NCBI GenBank assembly: GCA_963377175.1
Contig: CAUJNA010003829.1
Span: 1-64,000 of the forward strand
DNA length: 64,000 nt
DNA from: Effrenium voratum
Taxonomy: Eukaryota; Sar; Dinophyceae; Suessiales; Symbiodiniaceae
Reading direction: 5' to 3'
In this document: positions 10,486-22,213 of the stretch, piece after piece
How the letters are laid out: every line of letters starts with the position of its first letter
How positions within the stretch are numbered: the stretch's first letter is position 1
The notes under the pieces: generated by a model
The model's database searches: none
Seen by the model: only the letters and a program-made list of their open reading frames with translations
Told to the model about the DNA's origin: nothing
Position numbers and translations under genes: made by a program

Positions 10486-12271
10486 TCACTGGAGCGGCCA
10501 AAGCGAGTCCAGGAACTGGCTGAACTTCCTTGCTTGACCTCCCAGCAGCTTCTTGTCCTTCCAGTTCACTTCTGCCTGGGCTGAACAATGCTTCCAAAAG
10601 ACGGTCGCAGCCCTTTTGCAATGTTGGAATGGCTGCAGATGTTATCTCTTTTCTTCTTTTTTTGGGGGGGACAGGGAAGAGGGGGGCGGCAATTTTTGGA
10701 GTCCCACCTGGGCGTGCTGTGGGAATGGCTATACTTCCCCACTGCGACTTAGTCGCCATGGAACGACCTCGACTTGCGTGCCTGACAAGCTCGACTGGCT
10801 ACAGGGACTCCCTCAAATGCTTGGTAACTTGTCTCTCGCTTTGGATAGAAACTTCCCGTCGTCCTTTGCGAAAAGTCGGCGCTTTGCCCGTTGCGTACAA
10901 GGTGGATGTTTTCCCATGCCCGGGATGGTGCCTCCGCATAAACGAAGCTGGCAACATCCTCCACGTTCCTCGCCTGGGAATCGGAATTTGGTGCTGTGCG
11001 TGCTTCCTTCCCTGTTGTTCAAGCCGTCCGAAAAAGACGTTAACTCCTGATTTAGTTGGCCCAATCATGTCTATGCGACCAATTTCAGGCATTCCGAAGA
11101 AGTGTGTCAACTCAAATTGGGACGGAACCCCCATGTAGATCCATGTTCGTTGGCACAGCCAGCTGTATTGGTCAGTGTTGCGGCGTTTCCGACTTCTGTG
11201 GAGTGCAGGGACCGATTCCCCAAAGGTATCACGTTGGTTGAACAACCCAGCCTCACTCAGAACAAAATGATAAAACAAGTCCCAGAACCAAGCAAACCTT
11301 GGACAATGCAAGAACTCAGAGATCTCTCAAATCGTAGGTCTGGTTGTTGACACCACCAAGTGGAAAAGGAACACCGAAGCCATCTTTAAACCGTTGGCCC
11401 ATTTCCCTTGGCTGCCGGGGCACTCCCAGCTTCGCGAAGCTGGGCATGGGCGCCTGGCCGTTGGTCACTTGCTGCTGGATGGCCTCAACCGAGAACTTCC
11501 CATTCCTCGGACTCGCTTGCCTTCGAGACAACGGCTGCCTATACCATGTCCTTACAGACCTCGTGGTAGCTCTGGCAGCTCCCTGTTTAGAAACAAACTT
11601 GGATACCCCTTCCAACCAACAGTTAGATCACTCCTGGGTTTTGAAAGGACCCCAAAGGAAACCACAAATTGTGAGACCGTTGGCAAATTCACCCATGGCT
11701 GAGCTAAGGGACCGCTCCAGGGCACTTCGGCCCAGGCTTTGCTGCGGATAGATCTTATTGCCGCCGCCCGCATGGCAGGACACACAGTGCCTCAGATTCG
11801 CACCACTTCGAAAAGCTGATCTGGCGGAAGGAATCGGACATGTCATGTCAGCTTTCTTTTTTTGCTCGCTTGAGTTTCCGGAACACCTGGATCCAGCGGC
11901 AATGGGCTTTAACCATGGTTCTCTATAAAAGCCCCATGGTCTGAATGCGTATCAAGGGCTCCACGGTCCACCGCCAATGCCCATGTGCCCCCAAACCAAG
12001 AACGTCGTCGACTATTCCACTGTGTTCCAGAAGTTCTTTCAAGGTTCCCGTTTCAACAGCTTTGCCCAAAAAGAGAGACCCCGGGGAATCATGTGGATGC
12101 TTGATGAGCAGTACCCCCTTTTGTTCAGCTTTCGCTGAAAGGGAACTCCATTCTCCGGGTCGGAACTCCTCTCGTCCCCGGATTTCTCGCGGCCTGGGCA
12201 TCCCGGCGCATCAAAGATCGCTTCGCCGTTCACCAAGTCAGCCGCCCGGCAGGGGCCCGCAGCCAGCACTC
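10486..12271 (-). CDS. petJ: Cytochrome c6, plastid luminal electron carrier, 5 exons (5' targeting exon not located)
   Basis: Carries electrons from cytochrome b6f to photosystem I in the thylakoid lumen. Exons: 12271-12208, 11790-11713, 11505-11424, 10973-10932, 10575-10486, with introns of 417, 207, 450 and 356 nt. Introns 2 and 3 start with GT, introns 1 and 4 with GC, and all end AG before G. Joined, all phases agree. From the Ala after a likely luminal cleavage site (GPCRA|ADLVNGEAIF), the haem motif CVSCH falls at residues 14-18, the axial Met in QAPMPSF at 58, and the closing helix VEDVASFVYAEAEVNW at 69-84, as in cytochrome c6 (usual length 85-90). A 24-residue tail after that Trp, ending in TGA at 10486, is unusual; a different last splice is possible. 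The first listed exon begins in the luminal signal, so the transit peptide must be encoded further upstream (above 12,271). Confidence 0.85.
11426..11445. repeat. Perfect 20-bp palindrome inside petJ exon 3
   Basis: CCCAGCTTCGCGAAGCTGGG reads the same on both strands. It encodes the SFAKLG part of cytochrome c6 and ends next to the donor site at 11423, so a hairpin could form in the pre-mRNA at the splice site. Confidence 0.8.
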
Positions 12272-12309
12272 CTGTCTTCGCAAGCTATGACTTCAAATTC
12301 TGGACGGTG

Positions 12310-13010
12310 GAAAATCAGAAATAATTAATACACATAGTATATGCAAATATGTATATTGTTCTTATTATACTCCATAACTACTCCAAATACCCGAGCGGTT
12401 TTGGGTATTGCTTGGAAAACCTGGCTTGCCAGGGTTAATACCACTTTTTTTTGCACAGGGTAGCCATGATACCCCATGATACCCCTAACCCAGTGGGTGT
12501 TCGGTGTTTGGAGTAGGAGGCATATGGCTGGTTGTCAAAATGTTGGCTCCCAGTTTTGTAGCGTAAATCGTCATTCCATGGGGGCCCGTATCATTCGGGC
12601 CATATGAACACGTAACCATTGTGGCACAGAACGTTTGACCAAGAAACGTGCAAATCACTGACAGGCGCACTAGCGCGGGCCTTTTCTTAAAGCTGCTGCA
12701 AAAGGATATTTAAACACATAATAAATCCCAACGTTCTACACCACATCTTCAGCAAGCAGCAAAATGGAAATGCGTATATAGCTTTACTTGGCCTGACTAC
12801 CAACTACAGCCAAGAAACATGGGTGGGGTCCCGCTTCATGTCGAAAAGGAAAAAACAAGATGCAACAGGAATTATGAACATACTGTATATAGCTGCTTAG
12901 CCGGCCTTTTTGAACGGAAGCCATATGAATCTATGTCCCACGATTTTGAGCGTGTTCCCCCATTAAGATATTCATTGCCAAATAGGGGGCGGCTTCCTTT
13001 TGGGCTTCCT
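12310..13010. other. AT-rich non-coding stretch with a small hairpin
   Basis: Clearly richer in A/T than the flanks. It contains a hairpin at 12404-12442 (outer GGTATT/AATACC, inner AACCTGGC-TT-GCCAGGGTT) and ATACCCC repeats near 12470. No coding frame is supported. It is probably an intron or the intergenic 5' part of petJ. Confidence 0.45.
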
Positions 13011-13129
13011 TTAAAACATCGCAAAAAGTGATATTTGTCCACATGGCCATGGGTCAAAATCCAAATCGTACCCCCAGTGAACATCCCAATCCCCACTAAA
13101 ATAGACTACAATAGGTGCGGCACCAAATT

Positions 13130-13240
13130 GGCACCATTGGTTTTGACCGCACTGACGCGACTGGTTGAAGCGGCTCCTCCGATCAGCGCGCCGACAGCGA
13201 GAGGACCCCAAATGCCGCTCGCTGGCTCCTGAGCAAGAAA
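13130..13240 (-). CDS. Possible upstream exon, hydrophobic
   Basis: A minus-strand frame gives GIWGPLAVGALIGGAAST, a hydrophobic segment such as a targeting region would have, upstream of petJ in the right direction. The join to petJ exon 1 cannot be shown from sequence alone, so this is a weak candidate for the missing targeting exon of petJ. Confidence 0.2.
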
Positions 13241-13602
13241 ACCTCCGAACGCGGACCTCAAACACAACTCGAGTGAAATTTGGACACCGATTCAGCTTCC
13301 ACACCAATTGGTGGTTTGGGGTTTGGTTAGGGGTGTGTTCCGAATTACCCTCACGAACCCAGTGTTCAAATCCAAATCCAAACCACCAATTTCAAGCATC
13401 CTTTCAGTCTACCCACGCTCTTCGGATTTCAAGCATCCTTTCAGTCTACACGCTCCTCGGATGCAGCCTCTCGAAGAGGCGCTGGCCTGTCTCTCTCCGC
13501 GCAAGGCTTTGGACAAGGGCCGCCCAACCTGAAACAAAAGGCAAAAACAAACTGAAGGTCACAAGGTGCCCTCAAGAAACACACAAACAAACAACAAAAC
13601 AC

Positions 13603-13771
13603 ACAGACACAGACACAGACACAGACACAGACACAGACACAGACACAGACACAGACAGAGACAGAGACAGAGACAGAGACAGAGACAGAGACAGAAACAG
13701 ACTCAGACGCACACACGCCCGCCCGCCCGCACGCACGCCCGCGCACGCGCGCACGCCCGCACGCCCGCGCA
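13603..13771. repeat. Compound microsatellite (ACAGAC)n-(AGAGAC)n-(CGCCCG/CACG)n
   Basis: ACAGAC units (13603-13660) pass into AGAGAC units (to about 13695) and then a CG-rich CGCCCG/CGCACG tract (13715-13771). The DTDTDT/DRDRDR frame over this tract is an artefact. Confidence 0.95.
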
Positions 13772-14317
13772 CATGCTCCTTGCAGCTGGGCTTCGTAGCG
13801 GAGTTCCCTCTGACCCACGCAATAGCGGCCACTGGCACAAAGGCCCACATCGCCATGGGATGCCTGCCTAATGTTGTAATATTCGTATGGTTGTTTCTCA
13901 AGGTCCCCTTGCACAGAACAAGGAGACCAAGCTGAAGGGTCCCGAATTTGAAGAAACACCCCAAAGCTTCTCGTTCTTTGCGCAGAGTGCAAGGATGTGC
14001 ATCAATGTGGCGTTGGCTATTTCCAGCTGACGTGGCTGCGGGGTTTCCATTGGGCCCAGAGTCCAATCGCAAGCGTCACCACCACTCGCTCTCTCTCTCT
14101 TTCTCTCTCACGCTGATGCAGGTTGCAGGCCACGCCTCCTTCCATAGCGCCTAGCTTCCTTTACTGTGCCCAGTGGACGCAACCCAGGGATGCACCCCCT
14201 GAGGTGTATTCCGGGTCAAACTCAGCAAGACTTAGTCAACCCAAATGTCTGGTAAGAGTCTTTCATCCCGGATTTCAGGAAGTGGCTCAAATGTGTCCCT
14301 GTCAGCCAAGAAGGCTC

Positions 14318-17300
14318 TTGAATCCGTTTTGGGCTCTGAGCCTGGAGTCGGCGAATGCCAGCGCTGACGATTCAGGCCTCTCCTGCGAATCTTTGTGGTT
14401 CCGAAGGAAGCCCAGTGCTTTGAGTCCAGAGGTTGATGAACACTCTGCTAACCCAAAGGGTGCCTTGACCATGGCGCAGAAGGTCCGGTTCTAGCAGCAC
14501 GGAAATGGATGGTTTACGTAGGCCTGGCTACAGCCCCCATGAAACCAAATAGGAACCGAACCACCTGCTGGACGTATCGAGGTTTTGATCGCTGCTCAGG
14601 TGAATTGCAGCGACAAACAAACGGCCTCCCAAAGAGCGAGGCCGCCATCCATCACAGTGTCCAGCACCTGCCTGGCATGGAGACGAAATGCTAATTCCGA
14701 ATTAATCCAGAGCCTACTCATCAGGGCTAATCCCCTTGTGGTTCCTCCTTGTGAAAATCCGAAGTTCATGTTGGCGTGTTCAAAAGGGACTCCCCTTGCA
14801 AGGCTTGGGTGGAAATCATAATATTGACCCACAAAGGGCTTCCAATTTTGATGGACTGTAGTGCAAAAGTGTTGTGTCAGTGTCTAAACCCCGCGCACCT
14901 TACCCGGAAGCAGACACCAGCACGATCGATCGGCTATGGCAAACCAAGGCGCCCGTCCTTTTCTGCTTTGAACAAAACTACCCACCGAAACGGACTCGCC
15001 CTTTTCACAGGTATTCATCTGAAATGCTTCACTCAATTTGTCAAGGTCTCTGGAGTGAAACAGGCCACGATCTGCCAATGGTATGCCCTGTAGGTTTCAG
15101 CCTGAGAAAGCAAGAAACTCAATGCAACTCCGAGCTGCAGCACTCAGGCAGTGGCCATGTTTTGCACTTGCTTCTTAAAATGAGTCCGGTCAGTATGTTG
15201 ACCTGCACAGTTCCAGGCGAGCAACTTTGACTCAGCGAACTGGCAAAGCTTGAAGCCCCCTGCCTTCCAAGTGCTCGCGGATCAATTTGTCAAACCTTGG
15301 GGAGGGCAAGCTGAGCATCTGGATCAGTGTGCCAATATGTCACAGTTGAGCAATCTCCCATCATCGCTTCACGCGTTTGCAGCCTTTTGTGATCACGGAC
15401 ATCCGCTGCTCCAGCCATGCCGGAATCAGAAAACTTGTTTCCATCGCCTCGCGAGTTCCTCCTGCCATTGGCCATGCTACCATGAGAAGTAAAGCGCTTC
15501 GGGGGAACTCGCAAGGCAGGAAGAAAGATTGTCGAGTCACAAGTCCAGCGCAATCTGATACGGGGAGACTCTCATTGTGATCTGCAGGCAGTCCCGCCAA
15601 AGCATTCTGATTACAGCAGTTGGGTACTTCAGTTCAATGCGCTAGGAAAGGCTTGTTTGACGAGGCGTCCGTTCCTTCAGTGCAATGCGGACAGCTTGGC
15701 CATTCGGCCGGGCCGATTCGTGCGCCAAGTCCATGAGATTTTCATGCCGGCACGCGGCTGGAAGAGTCAAGCGGGTTTCTAGCCAGTTAAATGAGATCAA
15801 TGAGGTATCCCAGCAAATTCCGACCAGTGGATGCAAGAAGAAGAACATTCAAGTTCCGACACAACCAGAGAACCACAGGAATCTCCGAGTCTTTCGGCCA
15901 TTTCAGCCAACACCACCTGCTTGCTCCATTCTTTGGCCCTGACTCTGCCACTTACGGCGCAGGCGCTTCAGGCGACTGCCCTAGGGCCTCCTCCTTCTGT
16001 TGGGCTTCGATGGCCTGCCGGATCTCCTCGCAATCGCTGTGCAAAACGACCAGCTCTTGCCAAACGAAGTAACGGTTCAATCACTCCCCCTTCGCAAGTA
16101 CAATTCCAGCGAACCCGGAGAACCAAAACGCACGTGTCCAAGGAACCAACGCCCAAACCCCAAGGACACGGCTTGCCGTTTGTTTTCTTCGGCTGAGGCC
16201 CCCGGCACTAACCATATCTGGATTGAGAGCTCGGAAGTCAAAGCCGGAATCCTCCTGCGTCTCGACGAAAATGGACGAGGGGATCAAGAAGATATTCACA
16301 AATTTTCAGATGTTCAAAGTTGAAACATCTTTGGACTATGTCAGTCGACGAAATGCGGCAAGAACGGAACGATGTTGAAATCCTTTACGTATGGGTAAGT
16401 GTCAAAATAGGGACCCAAACAAATAGGCCCTTTCCTTTTGGTTTCCCTTTCAACCAAGGCGAAATGGGTACCCTCCAAAAAACACTCGCCCAAAAACAAT
16501 ATCCGAACTGTACGTGAAATCTCGCGGATCACTCATGCTCTCTGAAAGCTTTCCGGCCTCGCCGCTACTCAGCATCGCCTTCTCATTCACGGCCGAGTAA
16601 TAGAAGGCATTCTCTGCCTCCTTGGTGAAGAAGCAGTAGTACCCGAGGTACGCCACCTGCGGCGTAGCGCGCGGAAAACCAATGCTGGGCAAGCTGCCTC
16701 AACAGTAAAACAGAGGCGCCAAAGTGCCGCAAAACCAAAAGGTGAGCAAGTCTCAAGAAACGATGGGCCGACATGCTCTCATGGCGGCTACATGCGGCTA
16801 AGGCGAAAGGCGAGGCGCCAGGATGGTGACGAAGGGCAAGATGAAGGGCCCAGAAATGAAGTCGCCAACTTGCCTGAAAGCTCCAGGCTCCTTGGTTTCC
16901 AGTCACCATGTGCAAGCTCCTCCTCCTCCCCACAAACTGCTAAAGGGGCATCAATGGAACTGCAACAACACAATCGTTGAGTGGCCCACGAAAAGTATCT
17001 GCCAGTCCCCGAGCAACAAACCAGAGAGCAGTCACAGCCAACGCAAGGCAAGGCTCCGTCTCTTCAGTGGGAATGCCACTCTTCTTCACCCTTGGCTGCC
17101 AAGATTTTAGGCCGCGAATTCTGCCTTGCAATGTGATGCTAGGGGCGGTTTTGGATAGACGTCTATCGCAAAAGGATCCGTTGATATCGGCTAATACCAA
17201 AGCACCTGCGGAAATCGGAAATTCGCAGCTTGCTCCCAAGCGTCTGATCCATGTCGATTCCGAACTCATCCTTGGTTGAGAACACTCCCTTGCCTAACTC

Positions 17301-18968
17301 GAAGCTGTGCGTGCCAAGGATGTCAAGGTTGAACTGTCCAATGTAGAAGCTGCCGTGCGAGCATGGCTCTCACCAAGCAACAATGCAGGACAGCAGGAAC
17401 AGCAAGCCCAGTGCCCCGTTGCTGCCAAGGTTCTGAGTCCAACGACATGAAAATGCTGCGGGTCTTGATGGCTTCCTGTGGCAACCCTCCGGGACCCGGA
17501 AACCCGATGCGCTCGATGCGCTCGAGGGAGTCCCCACCTCCGACGGCCCATCAGCTTTTGCAGGCGTGGCCGCCGCCGATTCAGCGCGGAGTGCTGTGCG
17601 GGAGCCTGTCATTCAGCTCACGAAAACATCATTGTTCTATATTGTTCTCGTCTGAAAAATTCTCTCAAAGCTCCGGCCTCTGCTGAGCGCAAAGCAAGGC
17701 GCCAGCATGAGTAGTGCCGCTGCAAGCACTGCGCCCGTGCCCCTGCGGCCTCAGAGTCCGTGTTCTTAGCCAGCAACCCGTAGCGCTGTTTCAGTTCCCC
17801 GAGTGATCGAGAGCAAGAGATACTCATTTGGAGGAGTCTCATAAATACCTGATGCAAACACAAACTGGCCAAAAACGCAAGGGCGTCAATGCATTCATCC
17901 AAATGCCAGAGTGATTTGAAAACCCGACTTGCCGTGGGATTGGCTGAGACCATGCCCAAGCTGGGTAGGTCACTTGCGCCCATCTGAAATTGCAGGAGAG
18001 GATCCGATTGCTGATCTTCTTGGTGCCATGGCTGCAAACGCCTGCAATTCAGCTGAGTTTCAACGTGAGCAAGCGCGGAGTTGCAACTCCGCGCAGAAGT
18101 CAGGTTCTCCAAACTGACATGTAGTTTGATCCACTGTAATCTGCCGAAAATCGCTTTTGCAACCCCCCTTTCGCGTTCTTGGCAAGTTGGGGGTCTGGGC
18201 CCAATCCCTGGATCGATCGAGCTCGATAGCGACGGTCTCCAGAGGCCTACGACCGACGGGGACTGATTCTTTGAGCCAAAGGGTCACGATTCTCCCGTGA
18301 CAGAAACAGCTCAAGACTTATATTCTTTTCAACACAAGCTGACAGGGTGACGATCCTGAAAGGCCTGTCCATGAGTGAGAGCACCCAAGGAAGCAATGAA
18401 CGAGCTACAGTGCCGAGGTGCGGGGATCGTGGTGCATATTCTCATGAATGACTTGCACAGACATTAGCTGCTCATGCATTCCGGTGACTAAGGCGCAAAC
18501 TCGCTGTCTCCATTCCAGGAAGCTTTCACATTCGCATTTGCCTGAACGGGCGCTGTGCTCACAGTCGCTGTTGCAGCTTGCCAAGGAGAGCGAGATCGAT
18601 AGACGCGATGCTCAGGTCTACTCAGCGCAAAGCGAAGCTCTGGCTTGGTTGAGACGACCTGTGTGTGACAGCAACGTTTTCACGTGCCATGGCGAACAGA
18701 ATTGGGGCGACCGCATCGGTAGTGGAAGCTTCGGCATTTCCCGGGCTGCCTCAAGCCAAACAAAGCACTTCAACACTGCCGATGCTTGCTGGCCTCATAG
18801 GATGGAGGCGGACGAGCAATGGTTGCCTAGCCAGTGCTGTCAAAACTGCTTGTTTCGTGTCTCCCTTACAAGTCCTTGGCTTCAGCGCACGCCATGTCGC
18901 GTGCCTCATCCACCTGCTGCATTGCCTGCACGCGCGACTGCTCCGTCGGGGGCTCTGCATATGCAGAC
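14318..18968 (-). CDS. Unrecognised multi-exon gene, helical protein
   Basis: Eight minus-strand segments look like short exons. In reading order: 18965-18868 (EQSRVQAMQQVDEARDMACA, followed by donor GTAAGG), about 17845-17700 (GELKQRYGLLAKNTDSEAAG, with more open frame up to 18112), about 16690-16525 (YCFFTKEAENAFYYSAVNEK), about 16075-15955 (YFVWQELVVLHSDCEEIRQA), about 15763-15662 (ENLMDLAHESARPNGQAV), about 15426-15378 (AWLEQRMSVITKGC), about 14692-14600 (ARQVLDTVMDGGLALWEA) and about 14406-14318 (SQERPESSALAFADSRLRAQ). All are amphipathic, Ala/Glu/Arg-rich helices with coiled-coil character. I recognise no family. They may belong to one or two genes, and boundaries are approximate. Confidence 0.4.
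16433..16490 (+). repeat. Dispersed ~60-bp intron repeat, copy
   Basis: CCTTTTGGTTTCCCTTTCAA, then GGGTACCCTCCAAAAAACAC. It lies next to the exon at about 16525-16690. Confidence 0.65.
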
Positions 18969-19393
18969 GTCCTCGACCTCGGAAGGTCGAATCCAACTCG
19001 CGTCTCTCACCCCCACTCCAGGCTTCCCGCAAAGAAGGCAACGAGTCGCCGGCCTGCACGATTCTTGAGGTCGTTTGCATCGCTTCGCGCCCGTTTCAGG
19101 TCCCCCAGTGTTGAGCGCCATCTTTTTCGAGGACACGAGAATCATCTTTTCGGGGCTGTTCCTGAAACCCCCAACCGAAGCCCTGCGTCGCGCCTTCTCA
19201 GGCCCCCGTTGGCCCAGATACCTTCGCGCGCAGAGCCCCTTCGTTTCCCAACCGGGAAAGGGCGTCGCGCGCTGCTTGCGTAGGAGCTGTGCCAAATGGC
19301 TACGGTGTTAGCAGTGTCTGTTCATTGACCCCCAGGCAACGGTCAAAGGGAAGTCAGCTGCAAATCGCTGCCAATATCAGGCGTCACTTTGCT

Positions 19394-19500
19394 TTGAAGG
19401 ACAAGAGCAAACAAAAAACAAACAAACAAATATATATATATATATACAACTGTTGAAGGACAAGAGCAAATAGATAAATGAATATATACATATATTTTTG
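19394..19500. repeat. TA-rich microsatellite between 18-bp direct repeats
   Basis: TTGAAGGACAAGAGCAAA occurs at about 19394-19411 and again at about 19453-19470, bracketing (ACAA)n and (TA)n tracts. A (TA)-rich tail follows to 19500. Confidence 0.8.
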
Positions 19501-19506
19501 TATGGC

Positions 19507-19525
19507 CACCCCCCCCATGATCCAC
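19507..19525 (-). repeat. 19-mer of an inverted pair (partner at 22916-22934)
   Basis: CACCCCCCCCATGATCCAC is the exact reverse complement of 22916-22934. In both places a TA microsatellite adjoins the G-run side. Confidence 0.8.
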
Positions 19526-20009
19526 ACCCAGAATGTGGTATGCAATAAAACACGGTAAGTTACAGTGTTGTATTGCATTCTTGTATATGTTGAGGCGCAT
19601 CAGATTCCGCTGAGATTTCGAAGAACCGAAATTTTCGAAGAAGCCAAATGGATGTCGCATTGTCTCAGAAAGCAGATGACTTGCCTTCTGCTCACAAAGC
19701 AAACGATTTGCCTTTTGTGTTCTGTCTCAGGAAGTAGATGCTTTGCATTGTTTGTCAGACCACGAATACAGATGAGCAGGAGATTGGAAGCAGAACATGC
19801 TGAGAGGATAGCTAAAATCCAAACGGGGGGGGGGGGCAGAAAGTGCTGTGTGTTTTTTCGGTGCCCTCTCAACACTTTCTGCTTCACAAAAAGCTGATAT
19901 GGAAGCTAAAAACCTAGCTGGAGGGCAGAACGTCTGAGAGGGTACTTCAAAACCTAGGGGCAGGTTGGGAAAAACCTGCGGGAAGCAGCGCAAGAAAAAG
20001 GAATGAATG

Positions 20010-20170
20010 CTCCGAACACCTATGCCCATCCGCAAGCCTGGAAGGGACCACTTGTTTTTGGGAGCCCGCCCTTTGTTGAAGGGGGTGCGGCCGGACAAGT
20101 CGTAGCCCATTTTCCGCTTCAAGCCCTTGGTGGGAGCCAGCTCCGCATTGTCCGCGATCGGGACGGGCAC
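20010..20170 (-). CDS. Possible exon, unrecognised
   Basis: A minus-strand frame gives a basic, protein-like stretch including KMGYDLSGRTPFNKGRAPKN. No family is recognised and splice sites were not fixed. The frame continues with a less convincing part to 19727. Confidence 0.25.
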
Positions 20171-20463
20171 GTGCTAAGGCGAGGGCGGGGGCAGGTTGAT
20201 TTGATGAGGGGGAAAGGAAGGTTGATATGACATGACCCGCAGACCACCGGTCCTTGCCAGCAGGACATATCGAAGCATCGTGGTTGCGCATTGCGCTGGC
20301 TTGTGAGCCTGAAAAGGGGCACCCATGAAGGACGGGGGGTCGTTGACAGGAGGCCGTAGCAACAAGCCACCTCAAGGCCAGTACTATCGAAGCCTTAATT
20401 CCTGAGCCTTGAACACACCTGAGCGGTGATCAAAATCAATAGGCCAAATTGCGATGATATCAT

Positions 20464-20550
20464 TTAGCGCTTCCGCGTGCTTCCGCGCTGCGGGTGTTTG
20501 CTTCCGCGCTCTCATTTCCCTTCCGCGCCTTCCGCGGCTTGCGTCTCTTT
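20464..20550. repeat. CTTCCGCG-rich cluster, left
   Basis: About eight near-copies of CTTCCGCG or TTCCGCGC. The same motif recurs at 20922-20955 and 21566-21660, so it borders the palindrome array on both sides. Confidence 0.75.
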
Positions 20551-20999
20551 CTTGCCAAGCCAACACAACTAGATACTGAGTTTGTCATCCACCACCCGTT
20601 GCTTTCGTGAAAAGCGTTGCCAACAGGATCACTGCAGCAAAATTGATTCACGCGGGCCTGGCAAATTGTTTTTGCTGTCCCTGAGAGGCTGCAGCTTGAC
20701 GGGGCTTGAACCTCCAACTGTTGCCTCGTATCCTGGGAGGTCCGGGAGCTCAGTGGAGCCCAGACGGCTGTAGCAAATAGTTTATGGGTCCCATACTCAT
20801 AACGACGCTGAAACGCGAATCCTAATAGACTTGCAACCGCAAACGTGAAGCCTCACGACACACCGCGGCTAGCCAGAACAACACATCACACACAAGGCAT
20901 CCAAATCACGGAACCCTTCCGCCGTCCTTCCGCGCCCTTCCTCCAGCGTTTCGCGAATTGAGCCCCACATCAATCTCCACGCATTCTAGGCCTGAGCTA

Positions 21000-21335
21000 A
21001 AAACAATTTGTTCGGCCCAAAAAACGATTTGTTCGGGCCAAACAAATCGTTTTAGCTTCCGGGCACTAAAACGATTTGTTCGGCACGAACAAATACAAAC
21101 GATTTGTTCAGTGCCCGGGAGCTAAAACGATTTGTTCGGCCCGAACAAATCGTTTTAATGCCCGGGAGCTAAAACGATTTGTTCCCGGGGAGCTAAAAAA
21201 TCGGGCCGAACAAATCGTTTCAGTGCCCGGAGCTAAAACGATTTGTTCCCGAACAAATCGTTTTAGTGCCCGGGGAGCTAAAACGGTTCGGCCCGAACAA
21301 ATCGTTTAGCTCCCCGGGCGCCAAAACCATTTCGC
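21000..21335. repeat. Array of near-perfect palindromes
   Basis: The core is AAAACGATTTGTTCGG followed by its reverse complement CCGAACAAATCGTTTT around a single C. It is present about seven times, whole or truncated, joined by a spacer like AGTGCCCGGGGAGCT that is itself C/G-palindromic. Single- and double-sided losses of arms are visible. A diverged relative (AAAATCGTTTGG...AAACGATTTTG) lies at about 21470-21500. Every unit can extrude a cruciform. Confidence 0.85.
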
Positions 21336-21565
21336 CTCAACTGACAACAGAAGAAGCCCACGTGGTGACTTGGGAAAGCACTCTGGCTTATCCAGGGGAG
21401 ATGCGAAATGAAGAGGCTCGATTCCTCGACGCCGCTTCTTGCGGGGTGACGGCCAAAGCAGGCCAGTGAAAATCGTTTGGTTTTGCAGAAACGATTTTGT
21501 TTGCCCGAAGAAACAATGGAGCAAGAGATTTGATTTCGATACCTGTTGACGCTCCAAAAATGTTC

Positions 21566-21660
21566 CCCTTCCGCGCCCTTCCGCTGTGCAAATTTCGTAG
21601 TCAACTTCCGCCGGCCCTTCCGCAAGCTTCCGCGGCCTGCGGAAAACCTTCCGCGCTGAT
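21566..21660. repeat. CTTCCGCG-rich cluster, right
   Basis: Six to seven copies of CCTTCCGC/CTTCCGCG on the right side of the palindrome array. They overlap the end of no identifiable gene. Confidence 0.75.
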
Positions 21661-21676
21661 TGATTTCAGCGCTCCC

Positions 21677-22213
21677 TTACTTAAATTGCTTTGAGCATTT
21701 TTGATCGCTGCTCACCTGTTTGGATCGGCAAATCGCAGGTTGGCCAGAGACCAGTGTCAGCCAATTGGCTGATCCAGGAAGAGAAATCGGACGCGCCATG
21801 CTTTCAGACATCCAATCACCTGGATGATTTCCGGAAGGAAAAGGCTTCTGATAACTAAAATGAAACCCACCAAGTCCCTCGAGCATGTGTTGGAAAGCCC
21901 GCCCACCTTCGCGGAACTTGTTCTGGAAGTCTATCTCAAGAGGTGTGCCATGGCACATGCGGAGAATGGTGGTGCGCATGACTTTCGCTTTCGCGCCATC
22001 TGCAAACTTGATGATACGCTTGATCACCGGGCCCTTGGAAACGATGAAGAGCTGCTGCGTGGTGCACGGGTGTTGCCTTTCATGCCGATCGGTGGAGGTA
22101 GCTCGGCAATGCTCGGCATAGCGCTGCTGCAAGAAGAGGGTCTCGATTTGTTTGAAGTCCAAGCTGCCTTCGTGGTCACTAGGAACTTCGAGAAACTGGA
22201 CCTTCTTCTTCAT
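21677..22213 (-). CDS. Unrecognised 178-aa open frame
   Basis: An uninterrupted minus-strand frame starting MKKKVQFLEVPSDHEG. The middle (TTQQLFIVSKGPVIKRIIKF and ILRMCHGTPLEIDFQNKF) reads like a folded domain, more so than the antisense frame. Immediately upstream a second frame starts with ATG at about 22,290 (MDDGVLDGACAFEEALAVTE) and runs into this one off-phase, so a short intron or an indel may separate a true first exon. No family is recognised. The last ~35 residues are less protein-like and may be intron. Confidence 0.4.
   Translation of the reverse strand: MKKKVQFLEVPSDHEGSLDFKQIETLFLQQRYAEHCRATSTDRHERQHPCTTQQLFIVSKGPVIKRIIKFADGAKAKVMRTTILRMCHGTPLEIDFQNKFREGGRAFQHMLEGLGGFHFSYQKPFPSGNHPGDWMSESMARPISLPGSANWLTLVSGQPAICRSKQVSSDQKCSKQFK

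Noticed and set aside
13165..14072. Frames of 166-256 aa with DTDTDT, DRDRDR or SVSVSV runs
   Set aside because: They cross the ACAGAC/AGAGAC microsatellite in several phases; the flanking parts show no domain.
20690..20760. tRNA-like GGAGGTTCAAGCCCC on the minus strand
   Set aside because: The T-stem does not pair and no acceptor or anticodon arm is found.
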